Assembly: GCA_014650415.1 (NCBI GenBank)
Contig: BMUX01000002.1
Span: 372,001-436,000, forward strand
Reading direction: 5' to 3'
DNA length: 64,000 bases
From: Streptomyces spiroverticillatus
GTDB lineage: Bacteria; Actinomycetota; Actinomycetes; Streptomycetales; Streptomycetaceae
Shown here: in pieces, positions 38,938 to 47,961 of the stretch
How the letters are laid out: each line of letters opens with the position of its first letter
Position numbering within the stretch: position 1 is the first letter of the stretch
Made by a program: the position numbers and the translations under genes
Notes under the pieces: generated by a model
Seen by the model: only the letters and a program-made list of their open reading frames with translations
Told to the model about the DNA's origin: nothing
Databases searched by the model: none

Positions 38938-39184
38938 CCCCGCAGTCCCCCAGTGGGGCGGGCCCAGGAACCTCCACCTTCCTGCGCCCGCCCCTCCTTT
39001 TTTCCGCGCCCCTAAAGGGGCGCGGGGAACTGCGCGAGCAACCACAACACAAGCCGCGCGGCGAGCGCTTTAGGGAAAGGGGCGGGACCGGGGCGAATCC
39101 CGGGGGTCCGGGGGCAGAGCCCCCGGCCGGAACAGCAACCACGAACCGGCCCGCACAGAACCCCCCTCCGACCCCACGGCAAAA
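38938..39184. repeat. Composite GC-rich intergenic repeat, copy 2
   Basis: Contains CCCCTAAAGGGG (39009-39020), then GGGGCGCGGGGAACTGCGCG, AACCACAACAC and GCCGCGCGGC. CTTTAGGGAAAGGGGCGGG (39069-39087) and GAACAGCAACCAC (39129-39141) recur from the repeat after ybaK. A stem GGGGGCAGAGCCCCC lies near 39110-39124. It fills the space between convergent ileS and divIVA; no gene is seen. Confidence 0.6.
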
Positions 39185-39225
39185 GGGGCGGGCCCCAGGA
39201 CCGAAATGGTCCCGGGGCCCGCCCC
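39185..39225 (-). terminator. Terminator after divIVA
   Basis: 18-base arms (GGGGCGGGCCCCAGGACC and GGTCCCGGGGCCCGCCCC, one G-U) with a 5-base loop; on the minus strand the stem is followed by TTTT. Confidence 0.85.
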
Positions 39226-39269
39226 TCAGCCTGCCGACGGCTACGCGTTCATCACGCGCACTACCGGCC

Positions 39270-40475
39270 TCAGTTGTCGTCCTCGTCGATCAGAAAGCCC
39301 CGCATCGGCGACGGAGCCTGCTGCATCGGCGGCTGGCCCTGCGGCCGCACCGGCGCCATCGGCTGCGTCATGGCCGGAGCCATCTGCTGCTGCCCGCCGT
39401 AGGACGGAGCACCGTTCGCCTGGCCGCCGCCCATCGGGGAGGGCGCGCCCATCGACGGGTTCCCACCCATGGAGTGCCCCATGGAGGACGCCCCGGCCGG
39501 AGCCATCGTGCTGCTCATCTGCGGGGCCGGCGGCAGCGAGGCCGTCGCCGGGGTCCGCGGCGGAGCGAGCGAGTCGTCGGCCTGGGTCTCCAGCTGACGC
39601 AGCTGCGACTCCAGGTAGGACTTCAGACGCGTGCGGTACTCGCGCTCGAAGCCGCGCAGGTCCTCGACCTTGCGCTCCAGCGTGGCGCGGGCGGACTCCA
39701 GGGAGCCCATCGCGACGCGGTGCTTCTCCTGCGCGTCCCGCTCCAGCGCGTCGGCCTTGGCGCGGGCGTCCCGCTCCAGGCCCTCGGCGCGCGAACGAGC
39801 CTCGCCGACGATCTTGTTGGCCTCGGAACGGGCCTCCGCGATCGCCTGGTCGGCGGTCTGCTGCGCCAGCGAGAGCACGCGGGCGGCGCTGTCGCCACCG
39901 GGCTGCTGCATCGGAGGCTGCTGCTGCATCGGGGGCTGGCCCATCGGACCGGGGCCACCCATCGGGCCCTGGCCCATGCCCTGCTGCTGGCCCATCGGGC
40001 CACCCTGCATCGGACCCTGGCCCATCGGGCCGGGACCGTGCTGTCCCTGCATCGGGCCGGGGCCCTGACCCATGGGGCCGCCCTGCATCGGGCCCTGGCC
40101 CATCGGGCCGGGACCCTGCTGGCCGCCGGGGCCTGCGGGGAGCTGGAGCTGGCCGCCCTGCTGCTGCATCTGCTGCTGCGGGGGCTGCTGCTGCTGAGGC
40201 GGTCCGGATATGGCCGCGGGGACGGGCGCGCCCGGGCCACCGGGCCGGTTGTCCTGCGGTTCCGGCTTGCGCATGCCCTGCTGCTGCTGGTTCTGCGCTG
40301 CCGCACGGGTCGCCGCGGCCAGCTTGGCTCGCAGGTCCTCGTTTTCGCGGAGCAGGCGGGTCAGTTCGGACTCGACCTCGTCGAGGAAGGCATCAACCTC
40401 GTCCTCGTCATAGCCTTCTCGGAGGCGGACGGTCGTGAACTGCTTGTTCCGCACGTCCTCGGGGGTCAGCGGCAT
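39270..40475 (-). CDS. divIVA: Polar growth protein DivIVA
   Basis: 401 residues. The N-terminal DivIVA domain (PLTPEDVRNKQFTTVRLREG, then YDEDEVDAFLDEVE) binds curved membrane at the poles. A first coiled coil follows (about 33-60), then a long Gln/Pro/Met/Gly-rich linker (about 60-195) with GPMGQGP-type repeats, then a second coiled coil (about 200-300) and another Met/Gly/Pro-rich tail ending MRGFLIDEDDN. In Streptomyces DivIVA organises tip extension and is essential. ATG 40475 has GAGG upstream. Last gene of the dcw cluster. Confidence 0.96.
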   Translation of the reverse strand: MPLTPEDVRNKQFTTVRLREGYDEDEVDAFLDEVESELTRLLRENEDLRAKLAAATRAAAQNQQQQGMRKPEPQDNRPGGPGAPVPAAISGPPQQQQPPQQQMQQQGGQLQLPAGPGGQQGPGPMGQGPMQGGPMGQGPGPMQGQHGPGPMGQGPMQGGPMGQQQGMGQGPMGGPGPMGQPPMQQQPPMQQPGGDSAARVLSLAQQTADQAIAEARSEANKIVGEARSRAEGLERDARAKADALERDAQEKHRVAMGSLESARATLERKVEDLRGFEREYRTRLKSYLESQLRQLETQADDSLAPPRTPATASLPPAPQMSSTMAPAGASSMGHSMGGNPSMGAPSPMGGGQANGAPSYGGQQQMAPAMTQPMAPVRPQGQPPMQQAPSPMRGFLIDEDDN

Positions 40476-40524
40476 CTCTTCTTCACCTCTACGTAGTCGT
40501 CGGCAGTCGGCAAGACCGTATCGC

Positions 40525-40821
40525 TCACACCCTGCTCGCAACGTTGTTCACGATGGCGATCAGGATGTAGACGATGATCATCAGAACGAAGAAGGACAGG
40601 TCGAGTGCCACGCCCCCGAGACGCAGCGGCGGAATGAACCGCCGCAGAAGCTTGAGCGGTGGATCGGTGACAGTGTAGGTGGCCTCCAGAACGACCACCA
40701 TCGCCTTGCCGGGTTGCCACGAGCGGGCAAACTGGAAGACGTAGTCCATGACGAGCCGGAAGATCAGCACGACGAGGAAACACATCAACGCGATGTAGAT
40801 CACGTCCAGTGCGATGCCCAT
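40525..40821 (-). CDS. sepG: YggT/YlmG family membrane protein SepG
   Basis: 98 residues with two membrane spans (about 4-26 and 75-95) joined by a cytoplasmic loop containing DPPLKLLRRFIPPLRLGG, the YggT signature. In Streptomyces this gene between sepF and divIVA is named sepG/ylmG and helps FtsZ ring assembly and nucleoid compaction during sporulation. Full length for the family. Confidence 0.9.
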   Translation of the reverse strand: MGIALDVIYIALMCFLVVLIFRLVMDYVFQFARSWQPGKAMVVVLEATYTVTDPPLKLLRRFIPPLRLGGVALDLSFFVLMIIVYILIAIVNNVASRV

Positions 40822-40904
40822 TCCCGTGCTTCCCTCTCCCCTGGCTCACGCCTCGGTCCGGCCCCTGTGGCCGGTTGTTCCCGGTGGTCCTGCTCTCGGA
40901 TCTG

Positions 40905-41516
40905 TCAGCTCTGGTTGAAGAAACCGCCCTCTGCGATACGGGCCTTGTCCTCCGCCGTGACATCGACGTTAGCAGGCGACAACAGGAACACCTTCTGCGT
41001 CACTCGCTCAATGCTGCCATGCAGACCGAAGACAAGACCTGCGGCAAAGTCGACAAGTCGCTTCGCGTCGGTGTCGTCCATCTCCGTGAGGTTCATGATC
41101 ACCGGAGTGCCCTCGCGGAAGTGTTCCCCGATGGTACGGGCCTCGTTGTAGGTCCGGGGGTGCAACGTGGTGATGCGGTACGGCTCCCGCTCGGACACGA
41201 CCTTGGGCATGATCACCGGTGCGTTCTTCTCCAGGCTCGGACGTTCAGGTGTGATGGACGCCACGGGGGCGATTCGTGCGGGTCGTCCGCTTTCCGCCGG
41301 AAGCTGAACGGGCTCGCGGGGGGCCGGCGGCTGTACCGCTCGTACCGGTTCGTCCCGCTCCCGCTCGACCTGGTGCGGGGGCTGGTGACGACGGTGGTCG
41401 CGCTCCGGCTCCGGCTCGGGTTCGAAGTCGTCGTCGGGGTCAAAGCCCCGGCCGTCGTACCCATCGTCCTCCACGAGGCCGAGGTAGACCGCCATCTTGC
41501 GCATAGCGCCGGCCAT
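40905..41516 (-). CDS. sepF: Cell division protein SepF
   Basis: 203 residues. The N-terminal amphipathic helix ([15 protein letters not shown]) anchors the membrane. A charged disordered linker (about 20-95) precedes the conserved SepF core (about 105-195, with [20 protein letters not shown] and [13 protein letters not shown]). SepF tethers FtsZ to the membrane; actinobacteria lack FtsA, so it is the main anchor. ATG 41516 has AGGA 5 bases upstream. Confidence 0.96.
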   Translation of the reverse strand: MAGAMRKMAVYLGLVEDDGYDGRGFDPDDDFEPEPEPERDHRRHQPPHQVERERDEPVRAVQPPAPREPVQLPAESGRPARIAPVASITPERPSLEKNAPVIMPKVVSEREPYRITTLHPRTYNEARTIGEHFREGTPVIMNLTEMDDTDAKRLVDFAAGLVFGLHGSIERVTQKVFLLSPANVDVTAEDKARIAEGGFFNQS

Positions 41517-41538
41517 TTCCTGAGTCCTCCGCTCTGTG

Positions 41539-41574
41539 GTGGATCGGCCTCGTCACCAAGTGCCAGCGATCCAC
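41539..41574 (-). promoter_or_regulatory. Inverted repeat in the sepF leader
   Basis: GTGGATCG (41539-41546) and CGATCCAC (41567-41574) are perfect 8-base arms 20 bases apart, 23 bases upstream of the sepF start. It could be an operator or a leader hairpin. Confidence 0.35.
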
Positions 41575-41638
41575 TGGGCCTGCCCCCGAATAGTGGGGAT
41601 GACCATATTTTCTGCTGTGGTCCGACTGCTTCGCGACG

Positions 41639-42385
41639 TTACCCGAGGCGAGGGCGCACGCCGAGTACCGCAGTGCCGACGCGCACATGTGTCGCACCGG
41701 CCGCCACGGCCTCGTCGAGGTCCGCACTCATTCCCGCAGACACCATGGTGGCAGCCGGATGTGCGGTGCGCAGGCGGGTCGAGATTTCCATCAGCCGCTC
41801 GAAGGCGGCCCGTTGGCGGCCCGCGTACTCACCGGACAGGGGCGCGACGGTCATCAGGCCGTCGAGACGGAGTCCGGGCGCCTCGGCCACGGCCGCCGCC
41901 AACTCCTCGACGCCGTCCGGCGAGACGCCGCCCCTTTCACCCCTTTCGCCCACTTCGGCGTCCAGGGCCACCTGGAGCAGACAGCCGACCTCGCGCTCGG
42001 CCCGCAGTGCCGCCGAGGACAGCGAGCCCACCAGCTTCAGCCGGTCCACGGACTGCACCTCATCGGCGTAACCGACCACCGAACGCACCTTGTTGGTCTG
42101 CAACTGCCCGACGAAGTGCCAGGTCAGCGGCAAGTCCGTGGACGCTGCGGCCTTCGGGGCCGCGTCCTGGTCGCGGTTCTCGGCGACATGACGCACCCCC
42201 AGCTCCGCGAGCAGGCGCACATCGCTCGCCGGGTAGGTCTTGGTGACCACGATCAGGGTCACTTCTTCACGTGCGCGCCCGACAGCTGCACAAGCGGAAG
42301 AGATACGTTCCTCCACCTGCGCCAGGTTCCTGGCGAGTTCGTCCTTGCGCGCCGCGAGCGCGGCGACGTCTTCCGTACGGTCCAT
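41639..42385 (-). CDS. yggS: YggS/PROSC family PLP-binding protein
   Basis: 248 residues, a single alanine-racemase-like barrel binding PLP. The PLP lysine is in LIVVTKTYPASD (about residue 50), and WHFVGQLQTNKVR and the C-terminal ATHVRVGTAVLG (phosphate binding) are present. The family controls PLP homeostasis rather than acting as a racemase. It is the ylmE gene of the ylm cluster found downstream of ftsZ in Gram-positives. ATG 42385 is 6 bases after the pgeF stop. Confidence 0.94.
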   Translation of the reverse strand: MDRTEDVAALAARKDELARNLAQVEERISSACAAVGRAREEVTLIVVTKTYPASDVRLLAELGVRHVAENRDQDAAPKAAASTDLPLTWHFVGQLQTNKVRSVVGYADEVQSVDRLKLVGSLSSAALRAEREVGCLLQVALDAEVGERGERGGVSPDGVEELAAAVAEAPGLRLDGLMTVAPLSGEYAGRQRAAFERLMEISTRLRTAHPAATMVSAGMSADLDEAVAAGATHVRVGTAVLGVRPRLG

Positions 42386-42390
42386 CTGCC

Positions 42391-43125
42391 CTACCCGTCC
42401 AACCAGACATATCCGGCGAGCCGCCCCGTGGTGCGGTCCCGCCGGTAGGAGAAGTGGTCGCCCGACTCGCGGGTGCACACCGGCGACTGCGACCGCGTCC
42501 GCACCCCGAGCGCCGCGAGCTGGGCGTGCACTCCGGCGCTGACGTCGACGGCCGGGGTGCCCCAGCTCGTCTCGGCCCAGCAGGCCGGTTCGATCGCGGC
42601 GGCCTCGGCCCGCATCTTCTCGGGCACTTCGTAGCACTTGCCGCAGACGGCGGGCCCGGTCCACGCGTGGATACGGGAGGGATCGGCGCCCAGCGCCACC
42701 ATCGCCTCCACCGCCGAGGGCACGACCCCCGCCAGCATCCCCGGCCGTCCCGCGTGCGCCGCCCCGGCCACCCCGGCGACCGGGTCGGCCAGCAGGACGG
42801 GGGTGCAGTCGGCGGTCAGCACCGCGAGGGCGAGCCCCCGACGGGCGGTCACGACCGCGTCGACGGAGGGGATTTCCGCGTCGGAGCCCCAGGGCCCGTC
42901 GACCACGGCCACGTCCCGCCCGTGCACCTGGTTCATCCAGACCACCTGCGCCGGATCGAGCCCGAGGGACTCGGCCGCCAGCTTCCGGTTGGCCCGTACG
43001 GCGTCGGGGTCGTCGCCGACCGCCCCGCCCAGATTGAGCTGCTCGTACGGAACGGCGCTCACCCCGCCCCACCTGTCGGTGAAGCCGAAGTGCGCGCCGT
43101 TCTCGTCGTCGTACCGCTGTATCAC
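42391..43125 (-). CDS. pgeF: Laccase-domain protein PgeF (YlmD/YfiH)
   Basis: 244 residues of the DUF152/multicopper-like fold. Its zinc ligands are in VHGRDVAVV, LTADCTPVLL and AAHAGRPGMLAG, the His-Cys-His set of the family. Family members have been reported as purine nucleoside phosphorylase/adenosine deaminase-like enzymes and as peptidoglycan amino-acid editing factors. Its place after ftsZ favours the envelope role. GTG 43125 lies 14 bases after the ftsZ stop. Confidence 0.93.
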   Translation of the reverse strand: MIQRYDDENGAHFGFTDRWGGVSAVPYEQLNLGGAVGDDPDAVRANRKLAAESLGLDPAQVVWMNQVHGRDVAVVDGPWGSDAEIPSVDAVVTARRGLALAVLTADCTPVLLADPVAGVAGAAHAGRPGMLAGVVPSAVEAMVALGADPSRIHAWTGPAVCGKCYEVPEKMRAEAAAIEPACWAETSWGTPAVDVSAGVHAQLAALGVRTRSQSPVCTRESGDHFSYRRDRTTGRLAGYVWLDG

Positions 43126-43139
43126 CTAGACGATCCGGA

Positions 43140-44354
43140 TCACTTCAGGAAGTCCGGTACGTCCAGCTCCTCGGCCGAGGTGTCCGCGTAGGACGGTCGG
43201 GCCGGCGGGACGTGCGGCGGATTCGTCTGTACGGGGACCTCGTTGACCGGTGCGGGCTGCTCGACCGGGGCCGGGGCCTCCTCGCGCACCGGCACGGAGC
43301 CGATGCCGGTCGGCCGGGACGGCTCCGGCGCGGGGCGCGTCGGCGGGGCGCTCTCCTCGCGCTTCTGCGCCCCGGCGCCCAGCACGTTCTCGCGCCGGGC
43401 CGGCGGCTGTCCGCCGTCGAATCCGGCGGCGATGACGGTGACCCGTACCTCGTCGCCCAGGGCGTCGTCGATGACGGCGCCGAAGATGATGTTGGCCTCG
43501 GGGTGGGCGGCCTCGCTGACCAGCTGGGCGGCCTCGTTGATCTCGAAGAGACCGAGGTCGGAGCCGCCGGAGATGGAGAGCAGGACGCCACGGGCGCCGT
43601 CGATGGAGGCTTCCAGGAGCGGCGAGGAGATCGCCATTTCCGCCGCCGCCACCGCACGGTCGTCGCCGCGCGCCGAGCCGATGCCCATGAGCGCCGAACC
43701 GGCCTCGGACATGACCGACTTGACATCGGCGAAGTCGAGGTTGATCAGGCCCGGGGTGGTGATCAGGTCGGTGATGCCCTGGACACCCGAGAGCAGGACC
43801 TGGTCGGCCGACTTGAAGGCGTCGAGCACAGAGACCTGACGGTCGCTGATCGACAGCAGTCGGTCGTTGGGGATGACGATGAGGGTGTCGACCTCTTCGC
43901 GGAGCTGGGCGATGCCGTCCTCCGCCTGGTTCGCACGCCGTCGGCCCTCGAAGGTGAACGGGCGGGTGACCACGCCGATCGTCAGGGCGCCCAGCGAGCG
44001 GGCGATGTTGGCGACGACGGGTGCGCCACCCGTTCCGGTGCCACCGCCTTCGCCTGCCGTCACGAAGACCATGTCGGCCCCCTTGAGGACCTCCTCGATC
44101 TCCTCGCGGTGGTCCTCGGCCGCCTTGCGGCCGACGTCGGGGTTGGCGCCTGCGCCAAGTCCTCGGGTGAGTTCACGGCCGACGTCCAGCTTGACGTCGG
44201 CGTCGCTCATCAACAGCGCTTGCGCGTCGGTGTTGATGGCGATGAACTCGACGCCCTTCAGACCGACCTCGATCATCCGGTTGATGGCATTGACACCACC
44301 GCCGCCGACACCGATGACCTTGATGACTGCGAGGTAGTTCTGCGGTGCTGCCAC
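43140..44354 (-). CDS. ftsZ: Cell division GTPase FtsZ
   Basis: 404 residues. [14 protein letters not shown] begins the nucleotide-binding domain. [15 protein letters not shown] is the tubulin signature, and [11 protein letters not shown] is the T7 loop that completes GTP hydrolysis in the next subunit. A disordered Pro-rich linker (about 320-390) ends in the conserved tail [11 protein letters not shown] that binds SepF. GTG 44354 ([10 protein letters not shown]) is chosen by its SD AGAGG; a longer frame from 44390 would add 12 residues. In Streptomyces FtsZ is needed mainly for sporulation septation. Confidence 0.98.
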   Translation of the reverse strand: MAAPQNYLAVIKVIGVGGGGVNAINRMIEVGLKGVEFIAINTDAQALLMSDADVKLDVGRELTRGLGAGANPDVGRKAAEDHREEIEEVLKGADMVFVTAGEGGGTGTGGAPVVANIARSLGALTIGVVTRPFTFEGRRRANQAEDGIAQLREEVDTLIVIPNDRLLSISDRQVSVLDAFKSADQVLLSGVQGITDLITTPGLINLDFADVKSVMSEAGSALMGIGSARGDDRAVAAAEMAISSPLLEASIDGARGVLLSISGGSDLGLFEINEAAQLVSEAAHPEANIIFGAVIDDALGDEVRVTVIAAGFDGGQPPARRENVLGAGAQKREESAPPTRPAPEPSRPTGIGSVPVREEAPAPVEQPAPVNEVPVQTNPPHVPPARPSYADTSAEELDVPDFLK

Positions 44355-44390
44355 GTCGAAGGCCTCTCGCCTCGATTTACGTGCCGCCAC

Positions 44391-44629
44391 GGAGTTTGCA
44401 GCGCCGCGACGACTGATGCCGATTTGGGACGGTCCGAACGCCGACCCGAACCCTAACGCTGAAGTTTAGGGTTACCAGTGTGTCTGTTCCTTGGACTCTT
44501 CCGAACAGGACACTAAGTCGACAAGTGGTGCGCGTTCAACGAACACGCCGAACCTCCCGTTTTTCTTTTCACCCTATGTGATCACCCATATCGCTGACCA
44601 ACCAGGGGGCTGACCGGCCCGAAGAGCCG
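44391..44629 (-). promoter_or_regulatory. ftsZ: ftsZ promoter region
   Basis: A 240-base gap inside an otherwise tight cluster. On the minus strand TTGAAC (44534-44539) and TAGTGT (44510-44515) are spaced by 18 bases, a good -35/-10 pair. GGACAC (44508-44513) contains GACAC, the WhiA target core, overlapping that -10. CCCTAA and TTAGGG (near 44451 and 44466) form an inverted repeat downstream. Streptomyces ftsZ is known to have several promoters, one developmentally controlled. Confidence 0.6.
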
Positions 44630-45451
44630 TCAACTCCCCGATGACGCAGGGGCGGTGGGAGCGCTCACGTCGAAGTGCTTCGCGTCGGGGGACGCTTTCA
44701 TCAGGGCGAGCAGGGCCCGGGACTTGGCCTCGCCACTCTCACCACTGCCCCAGAAAACGCTGCGGTCACGGCCCAGTTCCAGTGTGATCGCGTCGTACGA
44801 AGTCACCTTCACCACCGTCAGGTTACGGGCCACGGCCGCCGGAAGCCCACTCGCGACCCGCACCGCCTCGGCCAGCAGCCGCTGTTCGCCGAACCGGCGC
44901 AGACTCGGGGAGCGGGTGGCCGCCAATTCGAGGCGCGGTACCCCGGCGGTCGGCTTTGTCACAGTGGCGAACCGCACACCGTTTCTGTCCACCTCGGTGA
45001 ACTTCCCGGCGGCGGAGGGACCTTCGGTGAGCAGCAGGACGGGCTTTCGCTCCGTCACTTTCAGACCGATTCCGTGCGGCCACGACCGGACCACGTCGAT
45101 CGTGTCGATTCGCGGCAATTCCTTGCGCAGCCGGTCCTCTATGGCGCCGGTGTCCACGGAGATCATCGGGATGCCGGTGGGCACGGCCGCCGCGTCCAGC
45201 ACCTGCTGGGGCGTCAGCACCCGGGTGCCGGTGGCCCGTACCTGTTCGACGCGCAGCCAGTTCGAGCCGTACAGCGCCCAGACGATGCCGCCGCAGAGCA
45301 GGACGGCGGCGGCGAGGAGGAGAACGACCGGGCGGCTGACTCGAGTCCGCAGCCGCCGCAGCCTGCCCGGGCGTCCCTCGCGGGGCGCCCGGGGCGTGGC
45401 CGGATCCGTCTGCGCTCTGCCGCCGCGTTCGCGGGTGCTGGGTCCGGCCAC
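44630..45451 (-). CDS. ftsQ: Cell division protein FtsQ
   Basis: 273 residues. A cytoplasmic basic region of about 40 residues is followed by one membrane span (RPVVLLLAAAVLLCGGIVWA). Then come the POTRA domain (LRVEQVRATGTRVLTPQQVL, about 68-140) and the FtsQ beta domain. It is the bitopic divisome scaffold that binds FtsL and FtsB. GTG start at 45451, 31 bases after the murG stop. Confidence 0.93.
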   Translation of the reverse strand: MAGPSTRERGGRAQTDPATPRAPREGRPGRLRRLRTRVSRPVVLLLAAAVLLCGGIVWALYGSNWLRVEQVRATGTRVLTPQQVLDAAAVPTGIPMISVDTGAIEDRLRKELPRIDTIDVVRSWPHGIGLKVTERKPVLLLTEGPSAAGKFTEVDRNGVRFATVTKPTAGVPRLELAATRSPSLRRFGEQRLLAEAVRVASGLPAAVARNLTVVKVTSYDAITLELGRDRSVFWGSGESGEAKSRALLALMKASPDAKHFDVSAPTAPASSGS

Positions 45452-45482
45452 GTGCCCGTCGTCCTCCTCGTCCGGGGACCGG

Positions 45483-46577
45483 TCAGCCGGCCCTGCGTGC
45501 GGCGATCGCCTGGTAGACCATGCCGACGAGCAGGTCGTCGGCGTCCCGGCGGCCGAACTCGGCGGCCGCGCGCGACATCTCGTACAGCCGGTGCGGATCG
45601 GCGAGCACCGGAAGGACGTTGCCCTGCACCCACTCGGGGGTGAGCGCCGCGTCGTCGACCAGCAGGCCGCCGCCCGCGTTGACCACCGGCTGGGCGTTGA
45701 GCCGCTGTTCGCCGTTGCCGATGGGCAGGGGTACGTAGGCGGCCGGGAGCCCGACGGCGGAGAGTTCGGCCACCGTCATGGCGCCCGCGCGGCAGAGCAT
45801 CATGTCGGCCGCGGCGTACGCCAGGTCCATCCGGTCCACGTACGGTACCGGGATGTAGGGCGGCATTCCGGGCATGTTGTCCACGCGCGGCAGTTCGTTC
45901 TTCGGGCCGACCGCGTGCAGGATCTGGATTCCGGCGCGCTGGAGGTACGGGGCGGCCTGCTGGACGACCTCGTTGAGGCGGCGGGCGCCCTGCGAGCCGC
46001 CGGAGACCAGCAGCGTCGGCAGGTTCGGGTCGAGCCCGAACGCGGCCCGCGCCTCGGGGCGCACGGCCCCGCGGTCCAGCGTGGCGATGGTGCGGCGCAG
46101 CGGGATGCCGATGTAGCGGGCGTTGCGGAGCTTGCTGTCGGGCGTGGAGACCGCGACGGCCGCCGCGTACCGCGAACCGATCTTGTTGGCCAGGCCCGGG
46201 CGGGCGTTGGCCTCGTGGACGATGATCGGCACCCCGAGGCGCTTGGCCGCGAGGTAGCCGGGCAGCGCCACGTAGCCGCCGAAGCCGACCACGCAGTCGG
46301 CCTTGGTGCGCTCCAGGATCTGCTCGGCGGCCTTGATGGTGCCGCGCAGCCGCCCGGGGACGGTGATCAGTTCGGGGGTGGGCTTGCGGGGCAGCGGAAC
46401 GGCGGGGATCAGCCCGAGCTCGTAGCCGCGTTCGGGAACGAGCCTGGTCTCCAGGCCCCGTTCCGTGCCGAGGGCCGTGATCCCCACGGTGGGGTCCTGC
46501 CTGCGCAGGGCGTCCGCGAGGGCGAGCGCGGGCTCGATGTGGCCGGCGGTCCCCCCACCGGCGAGTACGACATGCAC
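45483..46577 (-). CDS. murG: UDP-GlcNAc transferase MurG
   Basis: 364 residues, a GT28 glycosyltransferase that converts lipid I to lipid II on the inner membrane face. [18 protein letters not shown] is the N-terminal glycine loop for lipid I binding. [13 protein letters not shown] and [18 protein letters not shown] form the UDP-GlcNAc site. Lies 6 bases after ftsW. The start MHVVLAGGG is typical. Confidence 0.97.
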   Translation of the reverse strand: MHVVLAGGGTAGHIEPALALADALRRQDPTVGITALGTERGLETRLVPERGYELGLIPAVPLPRKPTPELITVPGRLRGTIKAAEQILERTKADCVVGFGGYVALPGYLAAKRLGVPIIVHEANARPGLANKIGSRYAAAVAVSTPDSKLRNARYIGIPLRRTIATLDRGAVRPEARAAFGLDPNLPTLLVSGGSQGARRLNEVVQQAAPYLQRAGIQILHAVGPKNELPRVDNMPGMPPYIPVPYVDRMDLAYAAADMMLCRAGAMTVAELSAVGLPAAYVPLPIGNGEQRLNAQPVVNAGGGLLVDDAALTPEWVQGNVLPVLADPHRLYEMSRAAAEFGRRDADDLLVGMVYQAIAARRAG

Positions 46578-46583
46578 CGAAAT

Positions 46584-47900
46584 TCACCGCTCTCCGGACG
46601 GACGCTTGGTGACGCGCCGTCTCATCGTTTTCCACTTCGTCCCGGGCCGCCTCATGGCCAGAGCGGCCCGCGCCGCCGGGTCGTCACGCGCGAAGGCGAT
46701 CAGCAACCCTACGGCGAACATGGTCGGCAGCAGCGCCGAGCCCCCGTACGAGAACAGCGGGAGCGGGACACCGGCGATCGGCAACAGGCCGAGCACCGCA
46801 CCGATGTTGATCGTGGCCTGCGCCATGATCCAGGTCGTCACGCCTCCCGCGGCGTACCTCACGAAGGGGTCCTCCGTGCGTCCGGCCACGCGGATACCCG
46901 CATAGCCTAGGGCCGCGAACAGGGCGAGTACCGACAGCGTCCCCGCCAAACCCAGTTCCTCACCTGTGATGGCGAAGATGAAGTCGTTGTGGGGTTCGGG
47001 AAGTTGACCCCATTTTTCCACACTTGCACCGAGTCCCGATCCGAACCAGCCGCCGGACGCGAGTGCGTAGATTCCGTGCACGGCCTGCTGGCACTGCCCC
47101 TCGGGACCCATCTCGGTGCTCAGTACGCAGTCGAGCCGGGCCATCCGGTTGGAGCTTGTCTTGATCAGTACGAAGCCCAGGAAGCCGGCGAAGGCGAGGA
47201 CGCCCGCGAACAGCCGGGTCGGCGCCCCCGCCAGCCACAGCAGGCCGAAGAGGATCGCGGTGAGGATCATCGCGGTGCCCATGTCGCCGCCGAGCATGAT
47301 CAGCCCGAGCAGCATGAAGGCGACCGGCACCAGCGGCACCAGCATGTGCTTCCACTGGGCGAGGAGGTGCTTGTCCTGCTTGCGGGCCAGCAGGTCCGCG
47401 CCCCACAGGACCAGCGCCAGCTTGCCGAACTCGCTGGGCTGGAGCTGGAAGGGGCCGCCGATGGAGATCCAGTTCTGGTTGCCCTTGACCGCGTGCCCTA
47501 TCCCGGGGACCTGGACCAGGGCCATCAGGAAGACCGTACCGGCGAGGAGCGGGTAGGAGAGTGCACGGTGCAGCTTGACGGGCATCCGGGAGGCGGCCAG
47601 CAGCAGGACGCCGCCGATGACGGCCGCGAGGAGCTGCTTGCGGAAGAAGTACGAGCCCGGCAGGTCGTAGCGGAGCGCCGTGATCATCGAGGCGGAGTAG
47701 ACCATCACCAGCCCCAGGCCGATGATCAGCAGCGCACTGCCGAGGATCACGTAGTAGGCGGTCAGCGGCCGGTCCCAGGCCCGCTGGAGCCGCTCGTAGA
47801 GCTTGCGGGGGCCGCCGCTGCCGCGCGGTCGGCCGGGGGCCGTCCGGCCGCGCGGTGCGGCCGGACGGGCGCCTGACGTTCTTCTGGCCGTGGCCGGCAT
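46584..47900 (-). CDS. ftsW: Septal peptidoglycan polymerase FtsW
   Basis: 438 residues, SEDS family, about ten membrane spans after a basic N-terminal tail of 45 residues. The central periplasmic loop contains NGMARLDCV-like and QAVHGIYALASGGWFGSGLG sequence; HNDFIFAITGEELG and SYGGSALLPTMFAVGLL are SEDS hallmarks. Works with FtsI as transglycosylase and transpeptidase at the septum. ATG 47900 gives MPATARRTSG; the longer frame to 48200 runs into murD. Confidence 0.95.
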   Translation of the reverse strand: MPATARRTSGARPAAPRGRTAPGRPRGSGGPRKLYERLQRAWDRPLTAYYVILGSALLIIGLGLVMVYSASMITALRYDLPGSYFFRKQLLAAVIGGVLLLAASRMPVKLHRALSYPLLAGTVFLMALVQVPGIGHAVKGNQNWISIGGPFQLQPSEFGKLALVLWGADLLARKQDKHLLAQWKHMLVPLVPVAFMLLGLIMLGGDMGTAMILTAILFGLLWLAGAPTRLFAGVLAFAGFLGFVLIKTSSNRMARLDCVLSTEMGPEGQCQQAVHGIYALASGGWFGSGLGASVEKWGQLPEPHNDFIFAITGEELGLAGTLSVLALFAALGYAGIRVAGRTEDPFVRYAAGGVTTWIMAQATINIGAVLGLLPIAGVPLPLFSYGGSALLPTMFAVGLLIAFARDDPAARAALAMRRPGTKWKTMRRRVTKRPSGER

Positions 47901-47961
47901 CTCGGTGGTCCCCTCCAACAACTCGTGCGCCGATGAAGCCGGGGGCGGTGCCTGCGGGCGG

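Noticed and set aside
35718..40496. A 1592-codon plus-strand frame across ileS and divIVA
   Set aside because: It overlaps ileS in another frame and continues through a terminator and antisense to divIVA. The translation is Arg/Pro/Gly repeats without any domain.
40466..40963. Minus-strand frame over the sepG region
   Set aside because: It overlaps the YggT-family gene sepG in another frame; the latter has the family motif and proper length.
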